From Coniferiporia sulphurascens (Eukaryota; Basidiomycota; Agaricomycetes; Hymenochaetales; Hymenochaetaceae), in NCBI GenBank assembly GCA_002794785.1, contig NBBA01000020.1, positions 620,001 to 684,000 on the forward strand: a stretch of 64,000 nt of DNA, read 5' to 3'. Within the stretch, counting starts at the first letter, position 1, and the number at the start of each line of letters is the position of its first letter. The notes below the pieces were generated by a model. That model was not told the DNA's origin and did not search any database. It worked only from the letters and a program-made list of their open reading frames with translations. Both the position numbers and the translations under genes were made by a program. Below are positions 12,071 through 23,643 of the stretch, piece by piece.

Positions 12071-12731
12071 CCGAACCGCAACCTCGACCCTTCGCGCATA
12101 GTTGCGATTAGAAAGGGGAGAACAGCATGTCGTAAGGCTCCGAAACGGATCTACGCGCGTCTAATCTGATGGCTGGATTACAACAGATTCAGGCCGGTTC
12201 CGAAGCAGGAATTGACGATTGTCCACGATACCGTGGAATCAGAGTAAGCGAGTTGTAAAATCTCGTACGTCATCTCAACCTGAATGGATTTCAAAGTACG
12301 AGCGGACAACCGTGATTTACTCCTTTGCTGTTTCTGTGCCATTGACGACGCCGCGGGAACGAACAATAAAGGGCCAGACCCAAGAACCGATAGCCTGAGA
12401 GTGAAGCTCGTGTGTAGTAGCAGCGCTCAGCGCGCAGCGCGCAAGAAGATTGATTAAGCCACGAAGCGAACCTTGGACATTCGAAACCGATTAGCAACGA
12501 TGATCGATCATCCGAAATCGGTCCTAGCCCCAAAGCAACAGGTCCACAGCAATCGGAATGAAAAGAGCGCCTCTGGGTCCGTCTGGCAGATGGTAGCCGC
12601 GACTCGCTTCGTTCTTGGGTCTTGATGCGCCCCAAGAGCGTGCGACCAAAAAAACGCAAGAAGATCTCGGCTGATTCAGCCCCGAGTCGGCTTCGTACTA
12701 AAGAAAACACGGCTGAACTCCCACAGCAATA
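12071..12731. other. duplicated non-coding region upstream of UGT1
   Basis: This region is shared with 22892-23643. Open frames on the minus strand (12291-12710 here, 23422-23688 there) do not keep the same frame between copies, so the sequence is most likely regulatory or neutral rather than coding. Confidence 0.55.
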
Positions 12732-13396
12732 CTATCATGTGACCCCTGTTGCAAACTTTGCAACAGGGGTCACCTTCAATTCCTGGCTTCCACAACTCAT
12801 AACAAGTGCCGAAAATTCTCAAAATGGAAGTATATTAGTGCAGTTTTATACCTGTGGATTTTTTTTCACGAAATAATTCTGTGTTGTGAGTCTGCAGGCA
12901 AAACAGTATATTTATCCATGGTCAACACCCCTTCAGGTCTCTCGGCCCACATGATATTCCTGAGCTTTGCTACGATGTCTACACTACCATATACTATACA
13001 TCCTATCAGTAGATGCCACATGATTTACAAGAGAAACGTAAAGTGTAAATATTTTCTAGGATGCATTCTTTTCAAAAGGTGACAAAAGAGTGACAAAATG
13101 CGATACAATTTTAAACTCCGGTTTAGACTGGTTCCCGCAGGCGAAGTCGTGCCTAGCCTGTGCCGAAGCCATTCTAATCGGAGTTTGAATATTACTGTGA
13201 CGTTCTGTGACAAAAGTTTGGCAAGAGGGGGCACCTCTGCCCCGGACGTTTGTGCAAAATTAAAATACTTCGATATTTCTTCAGGAGGCGTGAAAATATG
13301 ACCATTTTACACATGCAAATTTCAGAGAGCTAAAAACGAATTTGAGCGACAGCAGGAGCAAAAAACTGAAAGTTTGCAACAGGGGTCACCTGATAG
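12732..13396. mobile_element. 665-bp TIR element with TA target duplication
   Basis: The two ends are inverted copies over about 28 bp with one mismatch (CTATCA, then T or G, then GTGACCCCTGTTGC and so on). TA lies immediately outside both (12730-12731 and 13397-13398), as in Tc1/mariner-type elements. The left end carries an extra inverted TIR core, giving a 17-bp perfect hairpin at 12739-12773. No transposase frame is visible, so it looks like a non-autonomous (MITE) copy. It sits at the exact edge of the UGT duplication. Confidence 0.82.
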
Positions 13397-14433
13397 TAAG
13401 TGACGTTCAAAGTAAACTCGACTCGTCGTACTGTAAGGCAGAACGGATCCTTGAAGAAGTCCGGTACAGGACCCTCTACCTAAAGGTATCGGCTCGGTCA
13501 TCTCTTGCCAAATAAAGCAAGCGGTGACTGGGGCGGTCCCCTTCAATCTGGTGATTGCTCGGTCATCTCTGCCTAATTTGCAACCTCAGGCTGTGACTGG
13601 CAGTCACCTCGATTGCTCAGTCATGTCTCCCAAATCTGCAACTGGACCACCGGCTGCCGAGCCAGTGCTTCAAAGGGGGTGCTCGTTAATGATTTTTTAT
13701 AAAACCTTCATATCAATTTCTTCCATCGTATAGAGTTCCATAATTTCCACTGGAATGCCCCACCATCTGCAATGCGAAAAGTAGAAGTCAGCTGGTATGT
13801 ATTAATCGTGCTAGGCCTTACCTATTTATCGCGATCAGGTGTGCACTTCTGGACATCAACAGAACGCGTCCAATACAGTGTCTTTCTTGGGACTCCGATC
13901 GTATTTCGCCAATGCTTCCCTTTGAATCATACACTGCCGCCGTGACGTCGCCTGGCCATCGACGCTCGAGCGTGAGTTCCCGGAGGTACTCGGCTTTGAG
14001 CAAAATCGGCTTTGTTCGCGCATATACGTCTTCCGAACTTCCGAAGGAGCGTACAGCAGAAAAAGAGTAAGAACCCACGGGCGGCGCATGTGTGCATGAA
14101 GTGTGAACGTTAATGTTGCGGAGATGCGAGCGCTGAAGGAAGGAGTGCTGTCGAGTGGAGGTATACCTCTTGTCCACGCGGACGCAAATCCCTTCGTCTG
14201 ATTCCCTGCATGATTCAGTATCCCTAGCATCATCTTATTCGAAATATGCATCCAGCTCACCAGTCCTTGTCCCTATACACACCCAACTCTCTTATCATGG
14301 TACGGCCGCGGTCGCACTGAGCGAGCAATACTCAAGCTCTAAGTGCGTCATACAGGCCGCTGCTCCTCCCCGAGCACTTCGGCGCGGATGTCGACCAACG
14401 TCGTCGTCCGGCGCCGACATTGGAACGAGCACC
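13397..14433. other. intergenic with unrecognised open frames
   Basis: It holds a three-unit tandem repeat and, at about 13471-13491, a truncated end of the 808-bp element family (CCCTCTACCTAAAGGTATCGG). Minus-strand frames at 13818-14260 are open for 119-134 codons but match no family I recognise and have no paralogue in the window. Confidence 0.4.
13491..13663. repeat. degenerate tandem repeat, about 3 units
   Basis: Three units of about 58-65 bp each start with GCTCGGTCATCTCT or a close variant. In the first two, further words (GTGACTGG, then TTCAATC or CACCTCGATT) recur in order. The third unit is partial. Confidence 0.65.
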
Positions 14434-14545
14434 ATAATTGGGGGGCGAAGCCCTCCAGTTATCCGGTCAGGGCCTCCAAAAAGCTAGATTAGTCAGCAGG
14501 AGAGTGGTGGCTGTGTCACCCTCCCCGTGAGAATGCTCTTACCCC
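14434..14545. repeat. dispersed repeat R1, copy 1
   Basis: It begins with the hairpin-forming GGGGGGCGAAGCCCTCC and continues AGTTATCCGGTCAGGGC, AAAAAGCTAGATTAGTCAGC and CCGTGAGAA. The same order of words occurs at 19632-19735. It lies between the two duplication blocks and is probably part of a transposable-element end. Confidence 0.6.
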
Positions 14546-15169
14546 TCAAGCCAGCCTTTAAAAGAAAGCCGTCCCTTGCTCAACTAGGATTAAGCTATGT
14601 GTAACAGCTTCGCCCCTCTGCAGTACTCTATGTGGGCTCCCCACATTTATTAACATAGTTATTGTTGGTGTTGTCATCCCGGCGCGTGCCGGCCCATGGA
14701 ATTATAGATTTGGTAATCTGGACTATGCGACTACATTTGGTCTTTAGGTCACACGCTTGTGAAATTTTGGTCGTAGCGATTACCTGCCAGTGCATGTGTG
14801 CTCTTAGTTGAATCGACTACGACAAAGGTCCTGATCAACCGACTCGTGCCGTAACGGCACGCCACAATATTTCATACACCTTCATCAGTCGTAAGGTTCT
14901 AATTTCTGGAGGAAGGGAATACAGTTGACAATTGCAGGGCTCCCCTGTGATACAGTACATGCAAATGCAGAGAAGGACGCTCCCGGTGGACTTGGTTGCC
15001 CTCTGTGGATGTGGCCAGATCAGCTGCGCTTATGCGTGCAGCATCTCATAATGCATACGGACCGTTCCCCGTTTTGGCTATGCGCTATGCATATAGGGAA
15101 TTTCTATTTACGGCCCATACATTAAAAGGGGTTATGCATTGGGAAGAGGATACCATACGGGAAGTTTGA
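14546..15169. other. intergenic spacer
   Basis: Nothing recognisable is seen. A 66-codon open frame at 14925-15125 has no domain. Confidence 0.4.
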
Positions 15170-18030
15170 CTGTATACACATGGGGCGCCAACGTCTTTCC
15201 ATCACGACCTGATTCTCAGGCTCCTCGTAAATGAACCCAAGGTAGTTAATCAACGGGATTAAGAAGTTCTTTTGGGCCTCCGTACCCTCGGCTTGCTAGG
15301 AAGCTGGGTACTTGCCGAGCACGCACCTTCCTCGACTGGCCATGACAATCCTTAAATCCAGAGCCTGAGGCTCCCAAAAATCCGGACTTGACGTGTACCA
15401 TTCCCCGTTTTACTTTCCTCTCTCGAGTCCCGCACCTACCGAGTACCCCGTTATCCTAAAGCACGTCTGTGAAACAATGTCAGGGTCCGGCTATGAAAAT
15501 GACATACTTCAAGCCGTTCCGGAAAACGAGACACAGTCAAACCGACCTCAGGATGCGGAAAGCGAGGAAGGCGGGGTAGCCAAACTTGAATCCTCGATAA
15601 GCGATGGTCCATCTCCAACTTACATAAACCGAGACGCAGAGCGCATGCTGCTGCGGAAACTCGATTGGTTGCTCCTCCCGATGTTCACTATCATCTGTAA
15701 GCTCTATACCTGTGTACTGATGTGACAATGTCGATACAATCAACCCGTACGTCACAGATATAACAAGTTTTGTCGACAGGTATGTCCACACCTTTTCCCC
15801 ACTAAGAGAACTTCTTAATGATGATAATTACTCGTAGGACGGCAATAGGTCAGTTCAGCCAAAGACTTCCCTCGAGACGAGACTTACTTTAAATGAAGGA
15901 AATGCAAAAATCGCTGGTGCGTTTGTCTTACCTAAACTTACTTGATGATACTCTGCAGTCCTGAATACTCCTCAAGGCCTCGAGAAAGACCTTGGCATGT
16001 CCGGCTTCGATTACAATATCGCGCTCACCATATTTTATGTCATAGTTTGTCACTTCCATTTTTTTTGTTGATTGCGCATATATTGATACGTTGCGAGAAT
16101 CGTAGTACATAATAGCTGAGATCCCCTCAAATCTCGCGCTGAAATACCTTGGATCATCGTGGCTTGCGCTTATGGTAACCACTTTCGGTGCCACAACGAT
16201 CGGAACAGCATTTATCAAGGATTATAATGGACTTATCATTACGCGCGTTTTCCTTGGGCTCACAGAGAGTGGATTGTTGGTGTGTTTTGATCTACTTCTA
16301 CTCGTACCTTATTATACGTCTTAACGGGATTCAAATTGTTCTCTTCATAATGGTATGCTCTTTGTAGAGCGGCTTGGTGTATATACTTTCCAGGGTATGT
16401 AATCGCGTTTAAGGGTAACGTCTAACGTCTTGTATTCACTCTTGTCACAAACAGTATTACAGGCGTAGTGAGCTTGTCCTACGAATAGGTATATTTTTTG
16501 GTCTGGCACCGACCCTTTCAGGCGCTTGTGAGTCAGACGGCCATTCTTTCTGATCGTTCTCGGGACGTAACTTGTACCATCGCACAGTTGGCGGCCTTCT
16601 GGCTTCGGGTCTGCTTTCTATCAATGACATCGGCTCTGTCACGTCATGGCGGAAAATATTCCTCGTTGAAGGTACATTCTTGCCTAGCTATCGCCGAGCC
16701 TCCTTTGACGTCTCCCGTTTGATATCTTTCAGGCATCATTAGCACTGCAGTAGGCCTCATTAGTTTCATCATTATTCCTGAAGACCCGCAGAGCTCGCGC
16801 GTGTTCACTGAATCTGAGCGTGCCCTCATTATTGCGCGTATGTCCGCTGACCAAATAGTTGTGGTAGGAGCCCGTAAGGAACGCACTACTCTGAGCCTCG
16901 TCGGCAGAGCCTTTAACTTCAACGTAGGTTATACCCCTGATCTGACAAAAGAAAGCTCGGAATTCTGAAGCGCTTTCGTAGACCTGGATCTGTTCACTGT
17001 GCACTCTGCTGCTCAATATCTCCCTCCAGGGAATGAACATATTCCTGCCAACGGTTATTTCCACATGTGCGTAGTGCAAACAACATTGCCTTCGCTGTCT
17101 GAATTTTTTAAATTAATCTTCGCGCAGTCTGCCATTTCAGTGAGGGACTCGTTCCATCGTATGCGCCAATATATTCTCAGATCATTTCGCAGCGACGGTG
17201 GAGGCGCAACTCCGGACAGTTCCGCCTTTTGTTACTGGATCCGTCTTGGCTTTGATTTTATCCTACGTCAGTTTAAGATCAAGGCACCGGGCGGCACCCA
17301 TCGCGGTCGCTTGCGTCCTCCAGACCATCGGATATGCTATCTTTTTTGCAACAGACAATCCACACATACGGTGAGAAAAGCTTCTCCCGAAAGATCGGAT
17401 TATATAAACGTGTCTGTACTTATGATGTATGCTTGTTTGGCAAGGTATGCTGCGTGTTTCTTAGCAGTAGGCGGTGGATCTCCGGCCGGTCCACTGTTGC
17501 TTGCCTGGGGAACAGATAACGCCGCACCAGACACCGTACGTGCAGCTGTTACAGCAATTATCCCCAGTATCGGATCTCTGGGTTCCGTCATCTCGTGAGC
17601 ATGAGCGCATGTGTTGCAATCTGAAACCTGAAACGTTTCAATTAACTTTATTTACCAGCGTGTGGACTTACCTCCCAACAGACGCACCAAACTACCACCA
17701 TGGAACCTCGCTCAACCTTGCCGCAGGTGCCTTAGCGTGTGTGCTCATAGTCATTGGCGCGCTATACATACGCTGGGAAAACGCAAAGCGCGAGCGCGGG
17801 GATCGTGACTACCGTTTGTATGGTAAAAGCGACGCGGAAATTGAGCAGCTGGGGTATTTGCACCCCAAGTTCCGTTATCAAATGTGACTTTGTAAACGAT
17901 TTATCCAGATACCTCGTCTTTGTACTAGCTAGCGTAACTGCACTGCGCAAGTAACAATTTATCGTCACTTGCGAGCTTGTCGTGGCATCGGCAAATTACG
18001 AACTTGTGGGAACGTGATTACTCAGCCTTA
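15170..18030 (+). repeat. segmental duplication block A' (MFS copy 2)
   Basis: Paralogous to 517-4093. Homology covers the flanks and every exon. It ends near CTCAGCCTT at about 18027, after which this copy continues into the amidase relic. A far more diverged third version of its 3' end is at 38717-38995. Confidence 0.85.
15477..17887 (+). CDS. MFS transporter, ACS/Dal5-like, copy 2
   Basis: Intact paralogue of the gene at 828 with the same 15 exon lengths: 15477-15696, 15758-15779, 15838-15848, 15899-15916, 15977-16044, 16106-16279, 16368-16394, 16455-16527, 16588-16671, 16733-16923, 16982-17066, 17128-17139, 17193-17370, 17445-17594, 17659-17887. They again give 513 aa. Differences are mostly synonymous or in the N-terminal hydrophilic region (residues 1-45). 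One membrane-adjacent change is TFGHFS to TFCHFS around the 12-bp exon. The donor after the 11-bp exon is GTCAGT, weaker than GTAAGT in copy 1. No stop or frameshift is present, so both copies may be functional. It faces UGT2 tail to tail across the amidase remnant. Substrate unknown. Confidence 0.87.
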
Positions 18031-18349
18031 ATTTGGTCGAATTGTCCGCGACTCCGCGCTAAATTTTAGCTTCCCACCTGATATTCTAGTGCAACATCTA
18101 AAACATCATACATGATAATATTGGATGACTTCCCGTAAGCTTTTAATGAAAAAGGTTGAATAAATTTGGACCCTTTTTGGCACTCCCGGCTGTATCCAGT
18201 GAATTTTCTAGTCGTTGATTATTTCCGTAGCCTTCACAAGCAGAATGAATACTGCCGTCTCGAGTAAATGAACCGAGAGCTGGCATAGCCAAATGTAGTA
18301 AGTGTCAATGAGATTTATGTTTGCTGTTCAGGGTTTCTTTCCTGAAATC

Positions 18350-19439
18350 CGTCGACCTTTCCCCGAAAGTGAAATTCGGGGTTATGTGGGATGACGGTTA
18401 GTTCGTAGCTAATGTCCCGAGGTAATTATATCCTCATGATGGAATAGGCGTTGTCCCCTTGTCGCCCGCCTGTCGTCGTGCTCTGATGTCCGTGGTGGGT
18501 AATTCGAGGCTAGGTGGATACGAAGTAATCAATTTGTATGTTCCCCTCTACCGTTGCTGTCCGATAAATAAGACTAAATGCCAGCAGTACCCTGCCAAAC
18601 CCGTACGAGGGTCTCCAAATAGCCTCGCAGTTACTCCCCGCCGACGGAGGTTAGTCCATCATATACCTGTCTATAGACAAACATACCCAATACAACTGAT
18701 ACTACAACTCTCATACGGAATTAGGAAAAACTGCCTTCGCCCCGTTACTTTGGGGAGAGCCGAATGACGCTGGTATGGCACCTGCGCACACGTGGCTGCG
18801 TCTTCCACACGTCCTGCGGCGGCTTTATATCTGGTGGGTACGTTATGTACGGCGTGACGCTGTCTATGCGGGCCTCCTCGAAGGCTTCTGCGAAAAGACC
18901 ATGCAAGAATATTATAAACTCATAGAGCAAGGGGAAGGATACCGTGCACAGTGGTTCAAAGCCTGGAGGCAAGCACAGCTAGACTTTTTGCTGACAGCGC
19001 CGAACGCGCTACCGGCAGTGCCGAATGGAGGCATGAAGGGCGGATGGAAGGTCTGCGGATACTCGTTCTTGTTCAACCTGGTAAGTGCCAGGATTTCACT
19101 GTGTAAGTTTATAGATTTTAATTTGTATCATTCTATCAACTTCTGGCCAAAACTTGAATTCACACAATTATCAATATCCAACTCGATTACACTGCCAGAG
19201 TGCTACCAATTACAAAAGTGGACCCAGTGCACGACTGACTTTCCCCTATGATCTGCAGGGAGCTTTGTTCGAAGAATGGGGTTTCGGGTGATGCATTTGC
19301 AATGTACGATGCACAAAAGATGGCCGGGCTCCCTGTGGGCATTCAGGTCGTCGGGCAACGTCTCGAAGAGGAGAGAGTTCTAGCAGGGATGAAGCTGGTC
19401 GAAAGACTGATGCGTGAGAACGGAAGTGTATACAAGTAA
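18350..19439 (+). pseudogene. 5'-truncated amidase (amidase-signature family) relic
   Basis: Pieces of a fungal acetamidase-type amidase lie in order: VKFGVMWDDG (about 18369-18400); after an intron, GYEVINLYVP; YEGLQIASQLLPADGG; EPNDAGM and the long run WLRLPHVLRRLYIWW up to KVCGYSFLFN (to about 19080); then DYTARVLPITKVDPVHD; and finally MYDAQKMAGLPVGIQVVG to the stop at 19437-19439. The N-terminal half with the catalytic Ser-Ser-Lys region is missing. The exon starting DYTA has no AG acceptor, and VHD is followed at once by TGA and a frame change. Loss of the 5' end at the border of block A' suggests the duplication cut the gene. Such enzymes hydrolyse amides; this copy cannot. Confidence 0.8.
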
Positions 19440-20189
19440 TTGAGCGTCTGAAGAACAGGTACGGAAGTTGCATGGTAGTACGGATGTACGTTGGAATCAC
19501 AAGTAAACACATGTAGTATATTGTATGGATGCCCGTAAATTGATATTGCCCGAGGACCAATTAATTACGTGTCCCGAGCAGCGCACATTATGAGGTATTG
19601 GGTGTTGCCAGTGCAGCTGGCCCTATACTTATGATTGGGGGGTGAAGCCCTCCAGTTATCCAGTTAGGGGCTCCCAAAAAGCTAGCTTAGTCAGCAGTAG
19701 CTTGATGCTGTGTGCCCCCCCCCCCCCCGTGAGAACCTATCTGTCCCTAGTATTCTTTATGCCGACCTAATGGGTAATCCCAACAGGGCCGAGGGCACTT
19801 CCTGTGCCGTGTTAGGCAGAAATGGATTTATAATATTACATAACAGAGCAATAACCATATTGCACACCTTTTCAGTCCCAACGATAAAAATTATTGCAGC
19901 GGATTACACGCATATCATTAAAAAAAGCCTTCAGGAGACAGAAATGAGTGCATAGATTGCAGTTTGAGACGATTTAGCCTGTGAAACCAGCTTACAGAAG
20001 ATCGGACCTGAGATTCAACCCAAATTGAAACTTCAACCTTATTTAAGTTCATGGTTTAAACAGCGAAACGATAACTTTTCTCGTTTCGCTGTTTCGCTTG
20101 TTTTGTTGTTCAAAGGCAAGAACCGTGGCTTAAGCGAGGACTTAAACACGGCCTTAAACAAGACCTTAAACATACCTCTGATAACCCCT
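19440..20189. other. intergenic spacer with repeat ends
   Basis: It holds the second copy of repeat R1, a C14 run at 19715-19728, and at about 19608-19628 a truncated 3' end of the 808-bp element family (CCAGTGCAGCTGGCCCTAT). No gene is supported. Confidence 0.5.
19632..19735. repeat. dispersed repeat R1, copy 2
   Basis: It matches 14434-14545: GATTGGGGGGTGAAGCCC, TCCAGTTATCCAGTTAGG, AAAAAGCTAGCTTAGTCAGC, then a C-run and CCGTGAGAA. Confidence 0.6.
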
Positions 20190-20600
20190 CATTATCTTAC
20201 GGTTCCTCCAAAAACGAAGGTGAGCTGATCAACTTGAATACTGGCGTGAATTTTCAATGTGCTGACAAATAAAAATGTACCGGGGAAACTGAGTTGGCCT
20301 CGTACGAACGAACAGCTCTTGCTCTCACGCACTCCCTTCGAATTTCGTGGCACGCGCCCATCGCTCGAATATACTTGTCTAAAGTTTCACATTGACGAAA
20401 TACGCGCGGGAATGAATAAAAAGATGGAACTCCATGGCAGCTGCTTTCCGTAACTGCATTAACTGCTTACATCACCCATCCGTTTAAAATAAAAAGGCCT
20501 CCATCCCGACCGCATCAGCCGATCCCGAACCTACGCTTAATTCCCAATTTCTTTCTGGCCTCCAGAAAACGCCACAGGAGCAATATAAAAAACGGTGCGG

Positions 20601-22823
20601 TCAAAGCAGCACATCAACAACCTTCCGCAACTCGACCCATCCATCGCCTCCCTCCTCCCAGTACTGTGCGAACACCCTCCCGAACTTCTGCGCGTTCGCG
20701 CGCTTCACGCGGCCGTCTTCGCCGCGCATCTTCGTGAACACCTCGACGGCCTCGCGACGCACGGCATCGACCGTGCCCTCGGGTGAGCGCCCTCCGAGGT
20801 GATGTATCGGCCGCAGTCCGTGCCCGGTGCGCACCTCTAGTAGCTCGTACCCCGCGTTGTGCGTCACGGATATATTCGCTGCGTTGATAGGCTGGTCGGC
20901 ATCGAATGGCCAGCAGATCCTAGGTAAAATCGAGGACGGCGCCTGTCAGCCAAATGGCTACGGATGCGACATGATTAGCTTAAGACGCACAGAGGTATAC
21001 CCTCTGTCAGGGACTCCATGACAGAGTTGTGGCCACAGTGTGTCATGAACCACCCACAAGCCTATGAAGGTAGGGTTGGTCGGCCTCCTTTGGAGAAAAG
21101 AGAAATGAACGCGACGTACGCCGTGGTGAAGAATTATCTGCTGTGGGAGCCAGGCCGACATGAAGCCCAATCCTGAGGCTTTCACTTTTTCTTTGATCTC
21201 TTCCGTAACGACAGCGAAAGGAGACGCATGGCTAAAGAGCTACAGATCACGCGGTCTTCAGACGATAAATAACACTTGGACTCAGGAAGGGGCTTACAAA
21301 TGGAATTTGTTGTTCTATGAGGACATCAAGGATCGCCCATATTTTTTCCGGCTCACTGGACCACCAAACACTGCCAAATGATATCTGTCCGAGTAGAATG
21401 AAATGGTTCATTCAACATTCCTTTACACTGTTTCAGGGAGCGGTCAGTACTCACATAAACAACCGAGTGTTTCCCGTACTTTTCCAGAGCCTTGTTCAAG
21501 AACTCGTTCACCTCTCTCGCAACCGGGGACTGGGACTTCTCCCTTTCGAGAGACGTTGTATCTTCTGGAGGAGACAACGGTCCGACAGCTAGGACCGGAC
21601 GCGATTCATACCATTCTTGCCACACATCGAATGCGCGGCCCTCATAGACTCGGTTGCTCGAGTTGATGACGCCATCACTCTCGGAAAACATCCTATGTGG
21701 TGCCAGGATGGACACGTACCGTCGGACACCATGTGTATTAGGAGGGAATACTGGATACACTCACCTGTGCGCGTATTGGCCAAATCCAGCTAGATCCATG
21801 GGGAGCGCCATCTATCCGTAATTACTATCGAGTCAGTGGACAGTTCCGACCACCCCAGAGGGGGAAAATGTAGACATACAGCTTGCGGAGAGAACTCATA
21901 GTCATACATCGGTGGTATCCCGGGAAGTTCGATGACTTCGTTCCTAATCCTGCGTAAAATCTAGCAGACCCAGCAAACATAAGAATGAGCATCATTCGTA
22001 GACGGAAGGAGAAGGAATAGCCAAACCTTTTCCGATTCGATTCTGCGCGTCTCCTCATCCTCAGCAGTGATAGCCTCGATCTTCGCTGCCATATCCCCGT
22101 TACCGCCGTAACGTTCGGGACCAAAGAGAAAGATTGCTCCTGTTACCGCACCAGAATTCCAAGCGTAAATTGGGACAGACGTCCCGCTCACTGAACGTAT
22201 CCTCGCGATGGCCTCGTACATGAAGAACTACAGCAAAGTGGGTGAGCGTTGATCCAGTAGCTTGGAATATCAAGAATATCAAGCTCACGTCGATCACGGC
22301 GAGCTGAGGTGGCTCTATGGCCTCGTACATACGTTCGCTATCCGGTTCGGCCGCAATCGGCTTGCCGGCATAAAGAGTCTTGTACCCTTCGGAAAACGAC
22401 ATTTTGTAGAGGTCCAGGTCATGTATTTGGGGAGACGTAGGCAGGGGGACAATCCTTACGGTTTGAGCTCAGGTCAATAAAGAGTACTCCGTGGCCCTGA
22501 CCGGGAGACTTTGTGTAGGTTAATTCCGTACCTGATTAGCGACCTCAACGCCTCCTCTCCTTCTGGCAAGAATTGTCTCGCGACCTCGCTAGTGACTTTG
22601 CCAAGGTAAGGAACAGCCGTAAACAATGTCGCGCAGACGCGACGGAGGCGCACGATTTTCGCAAGCAGGGCACACAAAGGTTTTGAGTGTCCTGTATTAA
22701 GAAAGAACTCGTCGTCTTAGACTAATATCGCCGAAGACGTGAACAAGAACGAGGAAACATACCCCAGAACGGGAGGGCTACAGCGACAATGTGTCCGCGT
22801 GGGAGACCGCTTACGGTAGTCAT
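20601..22823 (-). CDS. UDP-glycosyltransferase UGT2 (GT1 family)
   Basis: Intact recent paralogue of UGT1 with identical exon sizes: 22823-22763, 22691-22532, 22454-22289, 22227-22027, 21960-21880, 21811-21765, 21692-21455, 21384-21298, 21239-21120, 21061-20991, 20919-20601; 516 aa. The donor-binding half keeps SAWLPQ, ACGWFMTHCGHNSVMES and WPFDADQ. Replacements cluster in the acceptor half, for example AWQSGAVSGV becomes AWNSGAVTGA and residues 224-236 change from LALPVDVAAFSQY to MALPMDLAGFGQY. Those positions line the acceptor pocket in GT1 enzymes, so substrate choice could differ; this is inference. It lies tail to tail with MFS copy 2. Confidence 0.9.
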
Positions 22824-22883
22824 TGAGGTTCGAATGTGTTGGGCTGTGAGGTGTCTGGTATCGATGTGGCCACCAGGCGGGGG

Positions 22884-22891
22884 TTTATATA
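22884..22891 (-). promoter_or_regulatory. TATA-like box of UGT2
   Basis: TATATAAA on the minus strand, 61-68 bp before the ATG, as in UGT1. Confidence 0.6.
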
Positions 22892-23643
22892 CCGAACCGC
22901 GTCCTTAAGCCTTCGCGCATGCATGGTTGCGAAAGAAAGAGCAAAAACAGCATGATATCAAGGCCCCGAAACAGATCTACGAGCGTCTGATCTGATGGCT
23001 GGATGTCAACCGATCCAGGCCGGTTCCGAAGCAGGAAGTGATGATTGTCCACGATACCGTGGAATCAGGGTCAGCGAGTTGTAAAATTTCGTACGTCATC
23101 TTTCCCTGACCCTCACGATTTCAAAGTACGAGCGGACAACCGTGATTTACTCCATATTTGACGAAATGACTCCGAAAAACTGTTTCTGTAGCCGTTGACA
23201 ACGCCGCGGGTAGTGGCTTTGCAGACGCCGTAGTCCGGACGGCATTGAAACGAGAAATAAAGGGCCAGAACCCAAGAACTAACAGCCTGAGAGTGAAGCT
23301 CGTGTGTAATAGCAGCAGAGCAACACGCCAACTACATAGTCTACGCTGATGTGTCCGTCTCACGGATCGCGCAAGAAGACCGACCAAGCCACGAAGCGAA
23401 CCTTGGACCATTCGAAACCGATCAGCAACGATGATTGATCATCCGAGATCGGCCCCAGCCCCAAAGCAACAAGTCCACAGCAATCAGAATGGTAAAAAGC
23501 CCCTGGGTCCGTCTAGCAGGATGGTAGCCGCGACTCGCTTCGTTCTTGAATCGTGCGACCAAAAAAAGCAAGAAGATCTCAGCTGATTCAGCTCCGAGTC
23601 GGCTTCGTGCTAAAGAAAACGCAGGTGAACTCCCACAGCAATC
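22892..23643. other. duplicated non-coding region upstream of UGT2
   Basis: Paralogous to the region upstream of UGT1, with an extra ~65 bp near 23150-23245. No conserved reading frame is seen. Confidence 0.5.

Larger units (their letters stand above)
9275..12731 (-). repeat. segmental duplication block B (UGT1)
   Basis: This block matches 20190-23643 across the 3' flank, the whole gene and several hundred bases upstream. Homology begins near TTATCTTACNGTTCCTCC. It stops abruptly after CCCACAGCAAT, exactly where a TA-flanked transposon (12732-13396) sits in this copy. The other copy lacks the 117-bp insertion found at 9334-9450. Confidence 0.88.
20190..23643 (-). repeat. segmental duplication block B' (UGT2)
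   Basis: Paralogous to 9275-12731. It lacks the 117-bp insertion and the TA-flanked transposon that mark the first copy, so both elements inserted after (or at) the duplication. Confidence 0.88.

Noticed and set aside
12291..12710. 139-codon minus-strand frame upstream of UGT1
   Set aside because: The duplicated counterpart near 23113-23688 is open in other frames only; no shared protein is kept, so it is not a gene.
13818..14260. Minus-strand frames of 119 and 134 codons
   Set aside because: No recognised domain, no matching splice chain and no paralogue in the window; kept only as an unexplained stretch.
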